A model generated the notes under the pieces. It ran no database searches. It saw nothing but the letters and a program-made list of their open reading frames with translations, and was not told the origin of the DNA. A stretch of DNA of 64,000 nucleotides, from the NCBI GenBank assembly GCA_025506515.1, contig CM046444.1, positions 70,290,192 through 70,354,191 on the forward strand, read 5' to 3'. The position numbers were made by a program, and so were the translations under genes. Origin of the DNA: Flaveria trinervia (taxonomy: Eukaryota > Streptophyta > Magnoliopsida > Asterales > Asteraceae). Shown one piece after another: positions 1-12,400 of this stretch; the stretch's first letter is position 1; the number at the start of each line of letters is the position of its first letter.

Positions 1-481
1 ATTGGCTCTTGATTACGTGTTGATTCAATCAAGATTGCATAAAAGTTTGTGTTTTTGCACTAAAAACGCAATCTTTGGCATCAAAAGTGATCTTGGAAGT
101 TCCCTGCTCATCGAAGTTTGGTTTCTATGGACTTAGGCGATTAGAACTTGTGAAATTTCGAATCTTTACGGCTGAAACCCGTCAAACCTAGAAATTTTCG
201 CAAAACAGCAGCTTCAGTCGCACGAGTGACTCATTCGCACGACCGGACTCCATTCACATTGCTCATACGCACGATTGGACATAGTCGCACCCTCATTCGG
301 CCGACTGAACCGTTCGTTCGCATAGCTCATACGCCCAGATTCATTCGCACGACTGAACCAATCGCCCAGTTCAGCCGCACGATTGAACCAATCGCAGAGT
401 TTATAACGCACGATTAGCTCATTCGCATCCTTCAGTCCCATCAGTGAAAGTTTGTTTGATTAGATTATAAGTTTATTAGTC
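1..481 (+). other. copia-1 untranslated leader with quasi-palindromic repeat cluster
   Basis: This is non-coding DNA upstream of the first gag ATG. From about 215 to 430 it holds a run of degenerate copies of a motif close to CGCACGACTGAACC (exact copy at 346-359). Short open frames on both strands here are produced by the palindromic repeat and are not genes. No LTR end or primer-binding site is visible, so the LTR/leader junction is left of the window. Confidence 0.6.
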
Positions 482-1912
482 ATGGAAGATCAGATGTCAG
501 CCTTTACTGCTGGGAAGGAGGACCAAGGATACAGAACTTGCTGTTGCTTGAGAGTGAGGTGGGAATCACAATAAACCACCAAAGCTTTTGAATTTAGATG
601 AGTTTCCCCACTAGAAACAACGTTTTGAGATCTACCTTAATGGAGTAGATCCTAATCTGTGGGAAGCCATTGAGATTGGTTATAGTACACCGGTGGGAGC
701 TGATGGAGTTAAGCTAACATTAAGCGGGATGACAGACGCACAGAAAGTTAAGTACAATGCAGAGAAAAGAGTTTATGCATTGATCACTCAGTCTATCCCC
801 AAAGACATATTCCACCAGTATTCAGAGAACAAGCAGTCCAAGAAACTGTGGGATGAGCTAGAGAAGAGATATGATGGGAATGCATCATTGAAGGCAATCA
901 AGGCAAAGGAGTTAAAGATGGAATTCGATAACTTCTCATCATTGGTAATGAAAGTTTGGACGAAGTAATAGACAGATTCTACCACTTGATGAGCGAATTG
1001 CATACACATGAGTGAGTGGCTACTACCATGGAAGAGAAAGTAAGCAACTTCGCAGACGGATTGCCTGATAAGTGGGCTACATTCGTGTCTAACCTGAGAC
1101 AGAATGGAATACTTGTAAAGCTGGATATAAATGACTTCATTCTTAAGTTGCAAGAAGAAGCACTAAGAATGAAGTATAGAGCTCAAAAGTCTTCGTACAC
1201 ACAAAATCCAGCTTTATACAACGCCACGCCTCAAGCTAAGACATCTGGAGCACCACTCCAGACTGCTTTTGTGTCTAACTCGTCAGGTCCTTCACATGCT
1301 TCTCCTTCTAGATCAGACACGTCTGGGTCATCATGTACCCATTATATTGGATCAGAAGCAAGCGCTACAAAACTGAAGATCGAGAACCTCGGTAATGTGA
1401 CCGTGGAAGTAGCTCGAGAGCATATGGATCTTTTAGCAGCAGTGGTTCATTCATATGATGGACTTGTTGCCGGGAAGATTGGAAACTACCATCTGGCAGA
1501 TGAGGACTACGAGCAGGTGGATGAGATGGAGCTTGAGCGAATGGATATAATGTGGGCCTTAGCAAGTGCTGTCCGGAGGGCGAAGAAGTTTGTGAAAAAG
1601 ACTGGACAGAACTTGGTCGCTACTAAGGATACCACCTTTGGCTTCGACAAGAATAAAGTGACCTGCTTTAACTGTGGTGAGAAGGGGCACTTCAAAAGAG
1701 AATGTGTCAAGCCAAAGAAGACGGGTAATGGGAACCCGTTCTCATCCTTTACTCGCCAAGACAAGCAAGCCTCTAGTTCTACTTCATCAAACAAGGATCC
1801 AAAAGCCTTAACGCTCATGATGATGAAGGACAGGATTGGAGTTTTAGGTTTGTCTCACCAGGAGAATCTAACATTGCCAGTGTTGAGGATATTGATGATG
1901 ATTCTGCAGTGA
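482..1912 (+). pseudogene. copia-1 gag (UBN2-type capsid region plus CCHC zinc knuckle), broken
   Basis: Gag would form the virus-like particle and package element RNA. A possible ATG is at 482, but stops interrupt the frame within 100 bases. The frame is best seen at 693-968 (KKLWDELEKRYDGN, typical of copia Gag) and continues at 1016-1912 (NFADGLPDKWATFV) after a frameshift near 960. In the 1016-1912 frame (298 aa) the knuckle C217-X2-C220-X4-H225-X4-C230 sits in a lysine-rich tail (CFNCGEKGHFKREC). The capsid and knuckle assignment is secure. The exact start and the number of frameshifts are not. Confidence 0.85.
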
Positions 1913-1937
1913 AGGTGATCTAGCAGTTGAGATAGCA

Positions 1938-3060
1938 ATGTCACATAGTGAAGAAACAACTGCAGCCGAGGTCAGTTACAAACCAAATGAGGAAGTTTCC
2001 ACATCAGAGACAGAAAAGTCAGAATCACCAGAACCAGAAACATCTGATGCTGCACTGATGGCTAACTCTTCTGAACCAACTCAGGTAAGTACCACTGACC
2101 AAATTTTAATAATCATGCTTGTTCTGATTGTGATACTTTTAGGAATAGCATAGATGAAAATTTTCTAGGTTATTAGATCATAATGATAACTTAGTAAAAG
2201 ATTTACGTCTGTGCACTGAGGCTAATAGAGTACTAAAACAAAATGAGCATAGTTATAAAGAAAAAATAGACCTATTGACTAAACAACTTAGGGAAACTGA
2301 AGTAGTGGCTTTTAACCAAGCAAATGACATTAGGTACTATCTAAACTCCCTAGAAGACACTAAGAAACAAAAGGCAGTTCTAGAAGTAGAAGTCAATTCA
2401 CTAAAACAGAAACTGCATAGTTGGACTAGTTCGTCGCACATAGTCCAACACTTAGTAAAAGAAAGGAACAACGGGGAGGGACTGGGCTACAAAGTGTTCC
2501 ACCACCACCTGAGACCTTGATGAACACTAAGTCGAGACCTTTAAGTAGTAATCCCATCAAGGATCATGTAGTGACTACTCCTCTGGTAAGTGATCCAGAT
2601 TCCCTATGTTCATCTATCGACACTGGAAACAAACAAAAGGAGACAACGTCAAAGGCAAAGGGAAAATTGCCTTGTGTTAATCTGGAAAAGAAGTTTGAAA
2701 AGTTTACTTAAAGTCAGTTCTAACAGTCAAATCAGAACCTAAAAAGACTTCAAATGTTACTTTTCACATGCTTCAAGTCAAAAACCTGTTAACCAAAAAT
2801 GGAACATGTTAAACAGGTTAAAACAGTAAATTTTGTTAAACCAGAGAAACATCAAACATACTAGAGTCAAAACTAAAGTGATTGATGTTACTAGAGTGTC
2901 ACGCACCTCTCCACAAAGAAAGTTTAATCATAAAGTTGATAGCAGAGCGTGCTACAACTGTGGAGAATATGACACATTGCTTCCTACTGTAATTTTTATC
3001 AGACACCTAGGAAGAAGATTGAACTTCAGGATCAAAACCTAAGTCTTCTAAGAGGAGCTC
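1938..3060 (+). pseudogene. copia-1 Gag-Pol linker, coiled-coil and S/K-rich, broken
   Basis: These are several short frames between gag and protease. 1938-2153 is acidic and Ser/Thr/Glu-rich. 2275-2520 is Lys/Glu/Gln-rich with heptad-like spacing (LEDTKKQKAVLEVEV), consistent with a coiled coil. 2833-3042 holds CYNCGE, the start of a second zinc knuckle whose His/Cys half is lost. Such long linkers between the Gag knuckle and the protease are normal in Sirevirus-like elements, and copia-2 has the same arrangement at 47470-49640. No enzymatic domain is visible. The hydrophobic end of the 1938-2153 frame is a frameshift product. Confidence 0.6.
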
Positions 3061-3315
3061 TTTAACTCCACCTAGAAGAGCTAGTGAACCTAAAGTCCAA
3101 CTTTCAAGCCAAACGACTGTTTATCATAAACAGGCATTGCACAAATCTGGCTTATGGAAAGAAAAGTCAACCTTCGTGTCTGATACTGATAACAAGAAGG
3201 AACCTGAGCTACCCTCACCCTCTAAGGGTCAATGGGTGGAGTTTATGATGTGATGCCTCTGGGAAACCCAAGACAGTCAAAGCTTGGGTTCCTAACCTAA
3301 ACTAATTCATTTACT

Positions 3316-3699
3316 TTGTATGTGCAGGGTGTTCGATACAGTGCTGAGACTAACACGTGGATTATAGACAGCGGAGCATCCAGGCACATGACAGGAAATA
3401 GAGCCCTTTTATCTAACGTCAAACAAATAAAAGGAGGGCATTTTTCCTTTGCAGGAAACAAAGGAGGCTATATCACAGCTCAGGGAGAAGTGGGAAATCA
3501 GAAAGTTAAGTTTGATAAGGTGAACTACGTTCAACAACTTCAGAACAACTTACTTTCTGTTTCCCAAATCTGTGATAAAGGATTTAAAGTCATCTTCGAT
3601 AACCAGAAGTGTTACGTGCTGAAGAAAGAATATATGATCCCAGAGGACCAAGTTCTGATTACTGCTTCAAGATATAAAGACCTTTATGTCTTGATCTGA
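3316..3699 (+). pseudogene. copia-1 aspartic protease domain
   Basis: The 127-aa frame contains WIIDSGASRHMTG with the catalytic Asp-Ser-Gly at residues 18-20, followed by NLLSVSQICDKGFKVIF, the conserved second half of copia proteases. The enzyme would mature the Gag-Pol polyprotein. The methionine at 3316 is unlikely to be a true start because protease is normally internal to the polyprotein. The frame ends in a stop at 3697-3699, and the GAG-pre-integrase part resumes in another frame. Confidence 0.9.
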
Positions 3700-3769
3700 A
3701 CTGCTCAAACAGCTGCTACAACGGATCATGAGGTTCAGTGTTTTTTTATCTAAAGCTACTGAGAAGGAG

Positions 3770-4560
3770 TCAATCTCCTGGCATAGGAGAATGGCGCACA
3801 TTAGTCAAAGGAAGATGAATCATTTGATTCAGAAGGATTTGTGGGAGGAGTAAATGTAAGAACTTCCAACTTCTTGACTTTTGTGTAGCTTGCAAGAAAG
3901 GCAAACAGACAAAGAAGTCTCATAAGGAAAAGAAAGTTCATTCAATAGAACTTCCTCTTGAGCTTCTTCACATGGATCTGTTTGGTCCAGTTAGTACAAG
4001 GAGCATTGCAGGCGACGTGTACTGTTTGTGTTCACTGATGACTACTCAAGGTTCACTTGGGTAATGTTTCTGAATCCAAATCAAAAACTTTGGAGACATT
4101 CAAGGAATTAGTAACCACACTGGAATCCCTCTACAAGCTAAAAGTTAGACAAATACGCTCAGACAACGGGACAGAATTCAAGAATCAAGGGATGGAGGCA
4201 TACTGCAAGGAAAAGGGAATTGTGCATCAATTCACTTCTGCTTACACACCTCAGATGAATGGCGTTGCTGAGAGAAAGAACAGGAGTTTGATAGAGACAG
4301 CACGGACTATGCTGGCAGACTCGAAACTGCCTATCCAATTCTGGAATGAGGCGGTGGCAATGTGTGTTATACACTGAATCGAGTCCTAATAGTCAAGCGC
4401 CACGGAAAGACATGTTATGAGCTACTACAAAGACGCAAACCGAATTTGGAGTATCTTGAACCTTTTGGCGCACTGTGTACACTTCTGAAGAAGACAAGAA
4501 GGAAAATTCAGCGAGAAGGCAGTTGAAGGAATTTTTCTAGGATACAACATACCGAACAAG
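3770..4560 (+). pseudogene. copia-1 GAG-pre-integrase and integrase core, broken
   Basis: A pre-integrase zinc-binding stretch (SWHRRMAH, then an ACKKGKQ motif) begins near 3775. The core starts with LLHMDLFGPVS near 3965, continues with FTDDYSRFTWV and, in the frame at 4057-4377, RSDNGTEF and NGVAERKNRS. These supply the three acidic residues of the D,D-35-E site. Integrase joins the cDNA to host DNA. There is a frameshift between the 3965 segment and the 4057 frame, and the frame is lost again after 4377 where the C-terminal part is only patchily readable. Confidence 0.88.
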
Positions 4561-5110
4561 CGAGTTTACAATAACTCAACGGGCCTTGTAGAAGTGTGGT
4601 GTAATGTCGACGTTCAGAGATATACCACACCACCTACAGGCAAAGGACCCGCATACTTCTTCGATTATGATGGATTCTTCACGTCCTTCAACATCCCTCT
4701 CTCTCCCTCGGATGATGAGTTAGCTACTAGGATGATGTATGATATTCTAATACACCATCTAGCACACAGGGAGAATCATCTACTGAGCCAGAGGGGGTAG
4801 TCGATGACAGTGACTCCTCTTCTGACGATGAAACTGAAGCGATGACCAGCACAGTCAGAGGAACAGGTTCCAGTTCCTGAGAGTCCACAAGCATCCAAAG
4901 TGATGCACCTTCGACTTTGGAACCTCAAACTCCACCTTCCTCAGATGCAGAACAAAATGTTCACAATCTTGGTTTGGAGGTGACTGTGCCGACTACTCCA
5001 GGATCACGACTAAACGTCTATCATCCCCTTGACAATGTTATTGGAGATGTCCGATCAGGAGTACAAACCCGAAATCAGCTATACTCAGCTGATTACGCCT
5101 CAGTTATGGA
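4561..5110 (+). pseudogene. copia-1 integrase-RT linker
   Basis: Low-complexity, Ser/Pro/Thr/Asp-rich short frames (4594-4800 and 4917-5159) lie between integrase and reverse transcriptase. This linker is the least conserved part of copia pol and no domain is recognisable. It is assigned by position only. Confidence 0.5.
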
Positions 5111-5139
5111 GAGGGTTACATTCATGATGGTGCTTATCG

Positions 5140-5850
5140 ATGTTTTGTTTCGCAGTTGAGCCAAAATATGTCAGTGAAGCACTAAATGATGAGGCGTGGG
5201 TGAGTGCCATGCAAATAGAACTTCTGCAGTTTAAGAAGTTAGGTGTATGGACTTTGGTTGATAGACCTAAAGGTGCTAAAGTCATTGGCACCAAATGGGT
5301 ACTAAAATGTAAGAAGGATGACCAAGGAGTCATTATCAGGAACAAAGCTCGACTGGTGGTTCAAGGTTTTCGCCAAGTCGAGGGAATTGACTATAATGAG
5401 GTGTTTGCACCCGTGGCAAGGATGGAAGCTATTCGTATCTTCCTTGCCTATGCATCGTACATGAAGATTAAAGTCTACCAATAGATGTGAAGTGCATTCC
5501 TTCATGGGGAAATCAGGGAAACAGTCTATGTAAGTCAACCCGAGGGATTTGAAGACCCTTATCATCGGGATAGAGTTTACAAGCTCAACAAGCTTTATAT
5601 GGGCTTTATCAAGCTCCTCGAGCTTGTATGAGAAACTCTCGACTCATCTTGTGAAACACGGCTTTCGCAGGGGAGTCATTGACTGTACACTGTTTATTAA
5701 AGAAAAGGATGGCGACCTACTGCTTGTATAGATATATGTTGATGACATAATCTTCGAGTCAAAGAACGAAGAATTATGCAAAGAGTTTGAAGCAGTGATG
5801 AAGAAGAGTTTGAGATGAGTGCTATGGGGGAGATGAAGTTCTTTCTCGGG
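5140..5850 (+). pseudogene. copia-1 reverse transcriptase
   Basis: The frame at 5140-5484 has the copia RT start: EALNDEAWVSAMQIEL, GTKWVLKCKKD, NKARLVVQGF and YNEVFAPVARMEAIR. It is cut by an in-frame stop at 5482-5484. The region then continues through a frame near 5549-5731 to the catalytic YVDDIIF box at about 5738. The enzyme would copy element RNA to cDNA. Both the stop and the later frameshifts would abolish it. Confidence 0.9.
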
Positions 5851-6643
5851 TTACAGGTGGATCAAACACCTAATGGGATCTTTCTACATCAGACCAGTAT
5901 GTAGGAGACATTCTCAGTCGCTTTGACATGGAGAATGCTTCTGCTGCTGGGACTCCACTTGCCACGAATCATGATATAGCACCTGATGAGAATGGAGATC
6001 TTGTAGATGCCACTATGTACCGAGGAATGATGGATCTCTCATGTATCTCACTGCCTCAAGACCTGATATCATGTATGCTACATGTTTATGTTCCAGATAT
6101 CAGGCTAAACCTAAGGTCAATCATCTGATCGGGGTCAAAGGATTTTTCGCTATCTAAAGGGTACACCCACACTGGGGTTGTGGTATCCTCATGATGATGA
6201 TTTTGAGCTCACGGCGTATAGTGACTCGGACTACGGAGGCTGCAAAATGAACTACAAGTCTACATCAGCGGGGTGTCAATTCTTTGGGAGAAGATTAGTT
6301 ACATGGCAGTGTAAGAAGCAGACATCGGTTGCATGTCAACCTGTGAAGCCGAATATGTTGCTGCTGCAAGTTGCTGTTCACAAATCATTTGGATTCAACA
6401 GCATATGCGGGATTACGGTTTAAAATTCTCATCTACTCCTATTTTTGTGATAACTCTGCTGCAATTGCAGTAACTAAAAATCCGGTTCAACATCCTAAGA
6501 CCAAACACATCGGTATTAAATACCACTTCATAAGAGACTATTTTGAAAAGAACTTAATTGATGTGGTTAAAATTAATACTGATTTTCAACGTGCTGACCT
6601 CTATACTAAAGCCTTTGATACCCACGTTTTCAATATTTGCTAG
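5851..6643 (+). pseudogene. copia-1 RT connection and RNase H
   Basis: The frame at 5928-6128 covers the connection domain. The frame at 6178-6423 contains YSDSDYGGC and RRLVTWQCKKQT, the first half of copia RNase H. The frame at 6371-6643 carries DNSAAIAVTKNPVQH, KTKHIGIKYHFIRD and the terminal ADLYTKAFD. The halves are in different frames, so at least one indel separates them. RNase H removes the RNA strand during cDNA synthesis. Confidence 0.9.
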
Positions 6644-7440
6644 AGGTCAACGGCGTTAAAAAGAAAAGTGAGGTAATTCCTGATGAGAATAATGTGTAGT
6701 TCGATGTAGTTTCGTTAAAGTTTATTTATTTCATGTTATCTGTTTTTTTCTTCTTTTTGTTTGTTATATTTAAACTCATGTTATTTTGCTGTTTATTAAA
6801 ATCCAAAAATATTAAATCCGAAATGATTTTAGTATTTTAGGGGAGAATATGTCAGCAAGTTAACATTAAAAAAAATGAAAAATGAAAAAATATGATGAAT
6901 GAAATGATGATGAGAGAAGGGGTAACTAGCTGAAATAAGGTAGATTGTGTCTGTGATACCGATTCAATACCTTTGGAACATGATAGTACACAGAACAAAT
7001 CAAGAGGGATTTAAAAAGTTAAGTTTTGAAAAATGCAAAAGTTCAAAGTATAAGTCTGTGTAGTCTAAGCAATATAAAAAAGGGAAGATATAAAACTGGC
7101 AACTCCTAAGGTGACACAAAGAAAGTAGACTTAGAGGCTGCTAGACCACAAATGATATGTTGGTAGATTCAACACAATACAATTAGACCTGATTGGTGAT
7201 CTCAAGATCAAACTAAGTTGTTCAACTGACTATGGGCTTCCATCTTATCACTGGTTAACACAATCAAATATATTCCAATAAGGGTAATGAGCATTTAATG
7301 CCACAAACGTGTGCGGATGACCATAATTAGAGCAAAGCAAGAAAAAAATGAAAGACAAATGCAATAAAGCTAATGACTAATGTTGTTGGTGCATATTGTG
7401 TAAATAAAATAAGCTGCTCTAACAAGGAGATAGGTTGTGT

Positions 7441-7549
7441 GCCTCTCTGCTGTGCGATGGCACTGACCTGAGGATAAGCATAACCTAGATATTCTAGAAT
7501 TCATTGTTGTTTGCCGCCTCTCTGCTGTGCGATGGCACTGACCTGAGGA
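7441..7549 (+). repeat. 34-bp direct repeat, two copies 75 bp apart
   Basis: Identical 34-bp blocks lie at 7441-7474 and 7516-7549, each beginning GCCTCTCTGCTGTGCGATGG. The 41 bp between them is unrelated. It lies in the copia-1 spacer and its function is unknown. Confidence 0.9.
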
Positions 7550-8258
7550 CAGGCTTCTCTTTGAAAGCTCTAAGAATAGTCTCTTCTTGTAATAATACCC
7601 GTAGACCGCTCAAAACCTCTGAGTAATGTTGATTACCATATAAGTGTGGGATCCACAAATGTTAGCTGAAATAATTAAACCTAAATCAGTCACCAGTCTG
7701 CGTCAAAAGTCTGTGTATGGATTTAAGTCGACAAACATACTGACAATCTTAGTGGCTACATTCTCAAGAGTTCAAATCAATGTGAAAATCTAAGAGTTTC
7801 AGTATGATTTCCTTAAGTTGCTAACGACTCTGGATGAACACCGAGAATTTAAGCATCAAAATTTTTAATAACAAGTCTCAAATGATTTGATGTTCCTGTA
7901 TGATTCCAAAATTAAATTGGTCCAGATATGATCAATCTAAGTTGAGGTGTCTACTCCCAAACCAAATCCCTTAGATTTCCATCTTAGGGTTTTATCTCTC
8001 ACAAAAAGTCCAAAAATAAACTTTATTTGTGTAGTTAGTTTAAGTTTCTATGTTAATCTTTTAATTTGTGTGTCTGTCGGACTACATCAGGGAAATCAGA
8101 AGGGAATTAACTTACCTAAAAGGGTCATGTCTGAGATGGCCACATGTTTTTCAAATTTTAAAAGGTCACATCTGAAGTGACTGAATTGGTTAAGAGCTTA
8201 TAATGTCTATTTCAAAAGGTTAAAAAGTTCAAAATGGCAGAAAATCTACCAAGTGTGA

Positions 8259-8380
8259 CCCATTCGCACGATTGGACCATGAATATGGACCAACCATGCG
8301 AATGGATCCCATTCGCACGATTGGACCATGAATATGGACCAACCATGCGAATGGATCCCATTCGCACGACTGGACATGAA
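8259..8380 (+). repeat. 49-bp tandem repeat, two full copies and a partial third
   Basis: Units start at 8259, 8308 and 8357 with CCCATTCGCACG. Each contains CATTCGCACGATTGG and its near-inverse CCATGCGAATGG, so each unit is also an imperfect inverted repeat. The repeat reads as short ORFs on both strands, which are not genes. Confidence 0.9.
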
Positions 8381-8440
8381 ATTGAGTCATTCAACCGAAT
8401 GGCGTTTAAGAATGATCCTTTCGACCGAATGACAGGGTGC

Positions 8441-8603
8441 GAATGAGTCAGTCAACCGACTGAGACTTAGTCGGTTAATTGAGATGCAAATAAAGGAGAC
8501 CGAATGAGTCAGTCAACCGACTGAGACTTAGTCGGTTAATTGAGATGCGAATAAAGGAGACCGAATGAGTCAGTCGACCGACTGAGACTTAGTCGGCCGA
8601 CTC
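8441..8603 (+). repeat. 61-bp tandem repeat carrying an internal stem-loop, three copies
   Basis: Units start at 8441, 8502 and 8563 with GAATGAGTCAGTC. In the first two, AACCGACT and AGTCGGTT (8454-8461 and 8469-8476 in copy 1) are exact inverted repeats around a 7-base loop. In the third the arms have drifted but still pair at most positions. Confidence 0.9.
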
Positions 8604-9345
8604 AAAGCGACCGACTGGACCAATCGCACGACTGAACCTCAGTCGCCCGAATGAACTGAGCGAATGAGGCCAGTCGGCCGATTGAAATTAGGGTCAGTAT
8701 TTAAAGGGCCTCAGTCGATCGCATCTCACTCATCACTCCCAATCGCACCCCAAATCGCTTTCTTTCCCGTTACTCTGCCAAAATCTCTAGAGATAGTTGT
8801 TCACATTGCAATTCATCTTCTGACTTTCGATTGACAAGAATACAGGTACATTGCAGTTCAACCTTATAGAAATCAGAAGATTTTGAGTCCAATTTGGGTT
8901 ATTCGAATGAAACATTGATCGGATTGAAAAATGCCCTAATAACCTACATAAACTAAGCTAAATGTTAAAATTAAGTTTAATAGGTCATTAGTGACGAGAT
9001 GGCGAGTCCAATGAACTAGAGATAGAGGTTTAAAACAAAAAATTGGTGAAACAGAAAATGTGGATCGAACAGTTGGTCTTCATGCGAATGGACAGCATGA
9101 TGAACTTCAGTCGCACGACTGAAGGGCTCAAACTGCCCATACACATGGCTGAACCATGCGTTTGAAGTTCAGTCGCATGACTGATGTAACCGCATGAAGG
9201 TATATGCATAGGAGCCCAATCGCACACTCCGAGATACGTATGGGGTCAATCGCACGACTGAACCCCATTCGTACCATTCAATCGTACGACTGAACCCCTT
9301 TCGCACGGTTCAATCGCACATTTGAACTCAGCGCACAATTTTAAT
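8604..9345 (+). repeat. clusters of quasi-palindromic CAGTCGCACGACTG motif in copia-1 spacer
   Basis: Exact CGCACGACTGAACC copies are at 8625-8638 and 9251-9264. A full 16-bp form TCAGTCGCACGACTGA is at 9107-9122, and many one- or two-base variants surround them. The 16-mer has 7-bp inverted arms around a central CA. The same motif occurs in the leader and LTR of this element. Confidence 0.8.
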
Positions 9346-9430
9346 CGCATGACAGATGATGTTCTTCAAGCTTAATGAGTTCATGACTTTCTTAGTAAAT
9401 GGTACTAAAGTTTACTATCTTTTGTAACAG

Positions 9431-12400
9431 ATGGTGAGTAGATGGACTATGAGCACAAAGCATAATATATGTGCCCATCTGGACTTAACATCCAGAAATG
9501 CTACAGAATTCGCTGGCATTATCATGTTTCTATTGAGATCACGGATTGCGCATGCCATCTCTACCCCTTGCACCCCATATCGATCCATTCAACAAGCCTT
9601 CTGGGAAGGCGCTACAGTTGATAGATCATCGGAACCTCACTGCATAAGAAGTACCATATTTGGCGAGGATATTACCGTTTCTGAGGAAGATCTAAGGATT
9701 GTACTTCAATCGGGGGATGACGCTGACTGCCCACCCGTTTACACCCCCTCACTGTCAGAGGATGTTTTCTCAGAGCCAAATACTCTGGGGACATCAATTC
9801 AGGGGTACTCAACAAGAGTAACCTCTGTCCCCAGTTAAATACCTTGCACACGTGCTGCTCAAGTGCATGGCTTCAAGAAAAGGTGGGTTTGATGAGCTGT
9901 CGGATCAGATGCAAAACACATACGTTGCGTTGGTGCTGAACCATCCGTTCAGCTTCTCTAAGATGATCTTCACCTATCTGGTGGAGAACATCGAGGGGAA
10001 AGGAAAGGAAGCCTTCTGTATGTACCCACGGTTTATGCAAATGATAATAGATCAGAAGCTTCCTTCCCTGCCAAAAGAACAGGAGGATTCGGTAGTATTG
10101 GAGGTAATGGATGACACCACCCTGGGAAGGATGAAAGTATACCGGGGAAAGCAAGTGAAGCCTCCGGTCAGGAGGTTGTTTGGTCATCTTGCCAGAGAGA
10201 ACTATATAGTGCCGGAAAAGAGAAAGTGGCGTCACGAGGACAGTGACTCTGATGTGGAACAGATAGCCCTACCCACTCTTGACTCAGATGAGGATGACAG
10301 TGGGGATGATGCTATTCCACTCAGAGGCACTGTGTCTGATTCTGTACCTCCTGTGTCTGTCACATCTGCTGAAGTAACTGAGTCAGCGGGATTTCATTAA
10401 GATTTTGTTCTTAACGAGGAGGATGAGGCTGAATCGGATGAGGAGCCACTTACCCGAACTGTGGGAAGGAAAGTTGTTCCCACAGAACATGGGTTAAGGG
10501 TTGTTGGTGAACAACCGAGAGGCTCCGGAGATACAGAAACTGACCCAACTTATGCTCCGGGGTCCTCAGGCGGGATTGTAGGGGGAGCTTCCTCCTCAAC
10601 TGGGTCAAGGAGGAAGAGAATGGCCAAACCCATGGCCAGAAAAAGAAGAAGCGTAGGGTGACCTTTATCACTTCCACTTCCACCACATCCACCACATCCA
10701 TCACATCCACCACATCCACCACATCCACCACATACACCACATCTATCATAGCCCCCACCATACCTTCCACAACATCCACCACATCCACCACATCTATCAC
10801 AGCCCCCACCATACCTTCCACCACAGCACCGTTTCCCTCCACCACCACATTCGTTACTCCCTCATCACCTCCACCACTATACAGACCTATCTTCACTACC
10901 GCCACCGCCACCACCACGTCACCCCAATCAATGCCCTCAGCCCATCCCTCACACACCTATAGATCTCCTCTACCTCCAATCGGGGTAGAGGAACAGTTGT
11001 CGGCGTTAAACAGAATGGTGTTGCGATTGCTGGCGGCTGATGAGGAAAATACCACTTAGATCCGCCAGCTTACTGACCTGACTGCTGCACAATCGCATAA
11101 AATTTCATAGCAGGATCGAGTAATTGAGGAGCAGGCCCGACAGATGACTGCCCAGAGCAACGAGATAGCCATTATCCAAGCTCAAAGCGTCACCTCAGGG
11201 AAGAAAATAGAGGAATTGGAAAAGGCTAAAAGACCATTTTTCTAAAACTGAAAGGATCAAAGGAGGAACCTTTAAAGATAAGGGATGGGGACAGAAATGA
11301 TGATGATAATGAAGATGATGAAGACGATGATGAGAATGAGAGTGAAACTGATGAAGAGAAAACCGAAGAATGGTGTGAAGATGAAGACACTGACGGAGGA
11401 GAAGCAGCTGAATCTGTCTCAGCTCCAGGGCAAGAGAAAAGATCAAAGAACAGACAAGATCAGTCAGCTTCTGCTTCTGCATCTTCACGTGAAGAGCCGA
11501 GTATTCAGGATAAAAGTAAATAGTAGATGTTTATGTATTTATTTACTTTTGTATTCTGTATTGAAAAACCATGTACTAAATGTTTATATTAAGTTAATGC
11601 ATTTTGTTTGATAAAATACTAATAATTTGAGTGTGAAATGTGCAAATCAAACAGATCCAAAGTACAATAGAGATGAGTTTGATATTGCTCCCCTTCAACA
11701 GGTCAAGTCTCAACTCACAATGATTCTTGATCTGCAAGGGATTGTCAGAAGGTCAGTGAGTTATACCCCTGAAGAAGGTGAAATAATTCACGACCTATCT
11801 AACGAGCAACTGGCAGAGATGTTCAGACTAAATCCTGATGAAATTGTCAAGGATGCTCCAACAGTTGATTCAACCAGTGACGAAGAACTAAATGACGTTG
11901 ATGAAGTTGAGGTTGAAGATATTACTGCAGAAGAGTACCCTCAGTACGCTGACAACAAGGGTAATGTGGTCCCCAATCTGGGTGAGTCCCTAGTCAGTGA
12001 TATGTTTGAGGTACTAGACAAGATGGAGCAGGAAGCAGGAAAGACCGAAGGAACAGCCCAAGCCTCAAATGATGACGTAGACATTCGAAAGGCTGAGTGG
12101 GCTGAATGTTTTAAAGAAGTTAGAGCCCAAAGTGCTGCACCGAAGAGGGATGCCTACACCAAGTTCTACAGCGTCAAGAAACATCTTACGGTGTCAGGCA
12201 GGATTATAGCATGGGCATATTTTGATGATCTTAACGTTTATGCCGTTAAGAGGGAGAAGGGCATAGAGTACTTTAGATTTCCACATGATCTAAAGACTCT
12301 ACCAGGTTTTGAACTCAACCAGCTGGCCAAATTGAAGTTGTTGTATGCTGACCCGAGAAAGATGTCAGCTGGTTTGAGGTTGCCCTAAAGAAAGAGTACC

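Larger units (their letters stand above)
6644..9430 (+). other. copia-1 pol-ORF3 spacer, non-coding, repeat-rich
   Basis: About 2.8 kb separate RNase H from ORF3. A purine-rich stretch (AGGGGAGAA, about 6839-6847) follows pol and looks like an internal polypurine tract. The rest holds a 34-bp direct repeat, a 49-bp tandem repeat, a 61-bp stem-loop repeat and further clusters of the CGCACGACTG motif at 8590-8690 and 9100-9345. No supported ORF was found. Copia-2 has a similar repeat-bearing spacer at 42000-43917, so a long spacer seems to be a property of this element type. Confidence 0.65.

Noticed and set aside
214..441. Short ORFs on both strands in the copia-1 leader
   Set aside because: They follow the quasi-palindromic repeat, which reads open on both strands. 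There is no domain and no codon bias.
1938..2153. Small protein with a hydrophobic C-terminal tail
   Set aside because: The tail (DQILIIMLVLIVILLGIA) arises after a frameshift. The original linker frame in this stretch is hydrophilic, so this is not a membrane protein.
10450..10956. Minus-strand ORF with Val-Asp repeats
   Set aside because: It is the antisense reading of the CCACAT minisatellite in ORF3.
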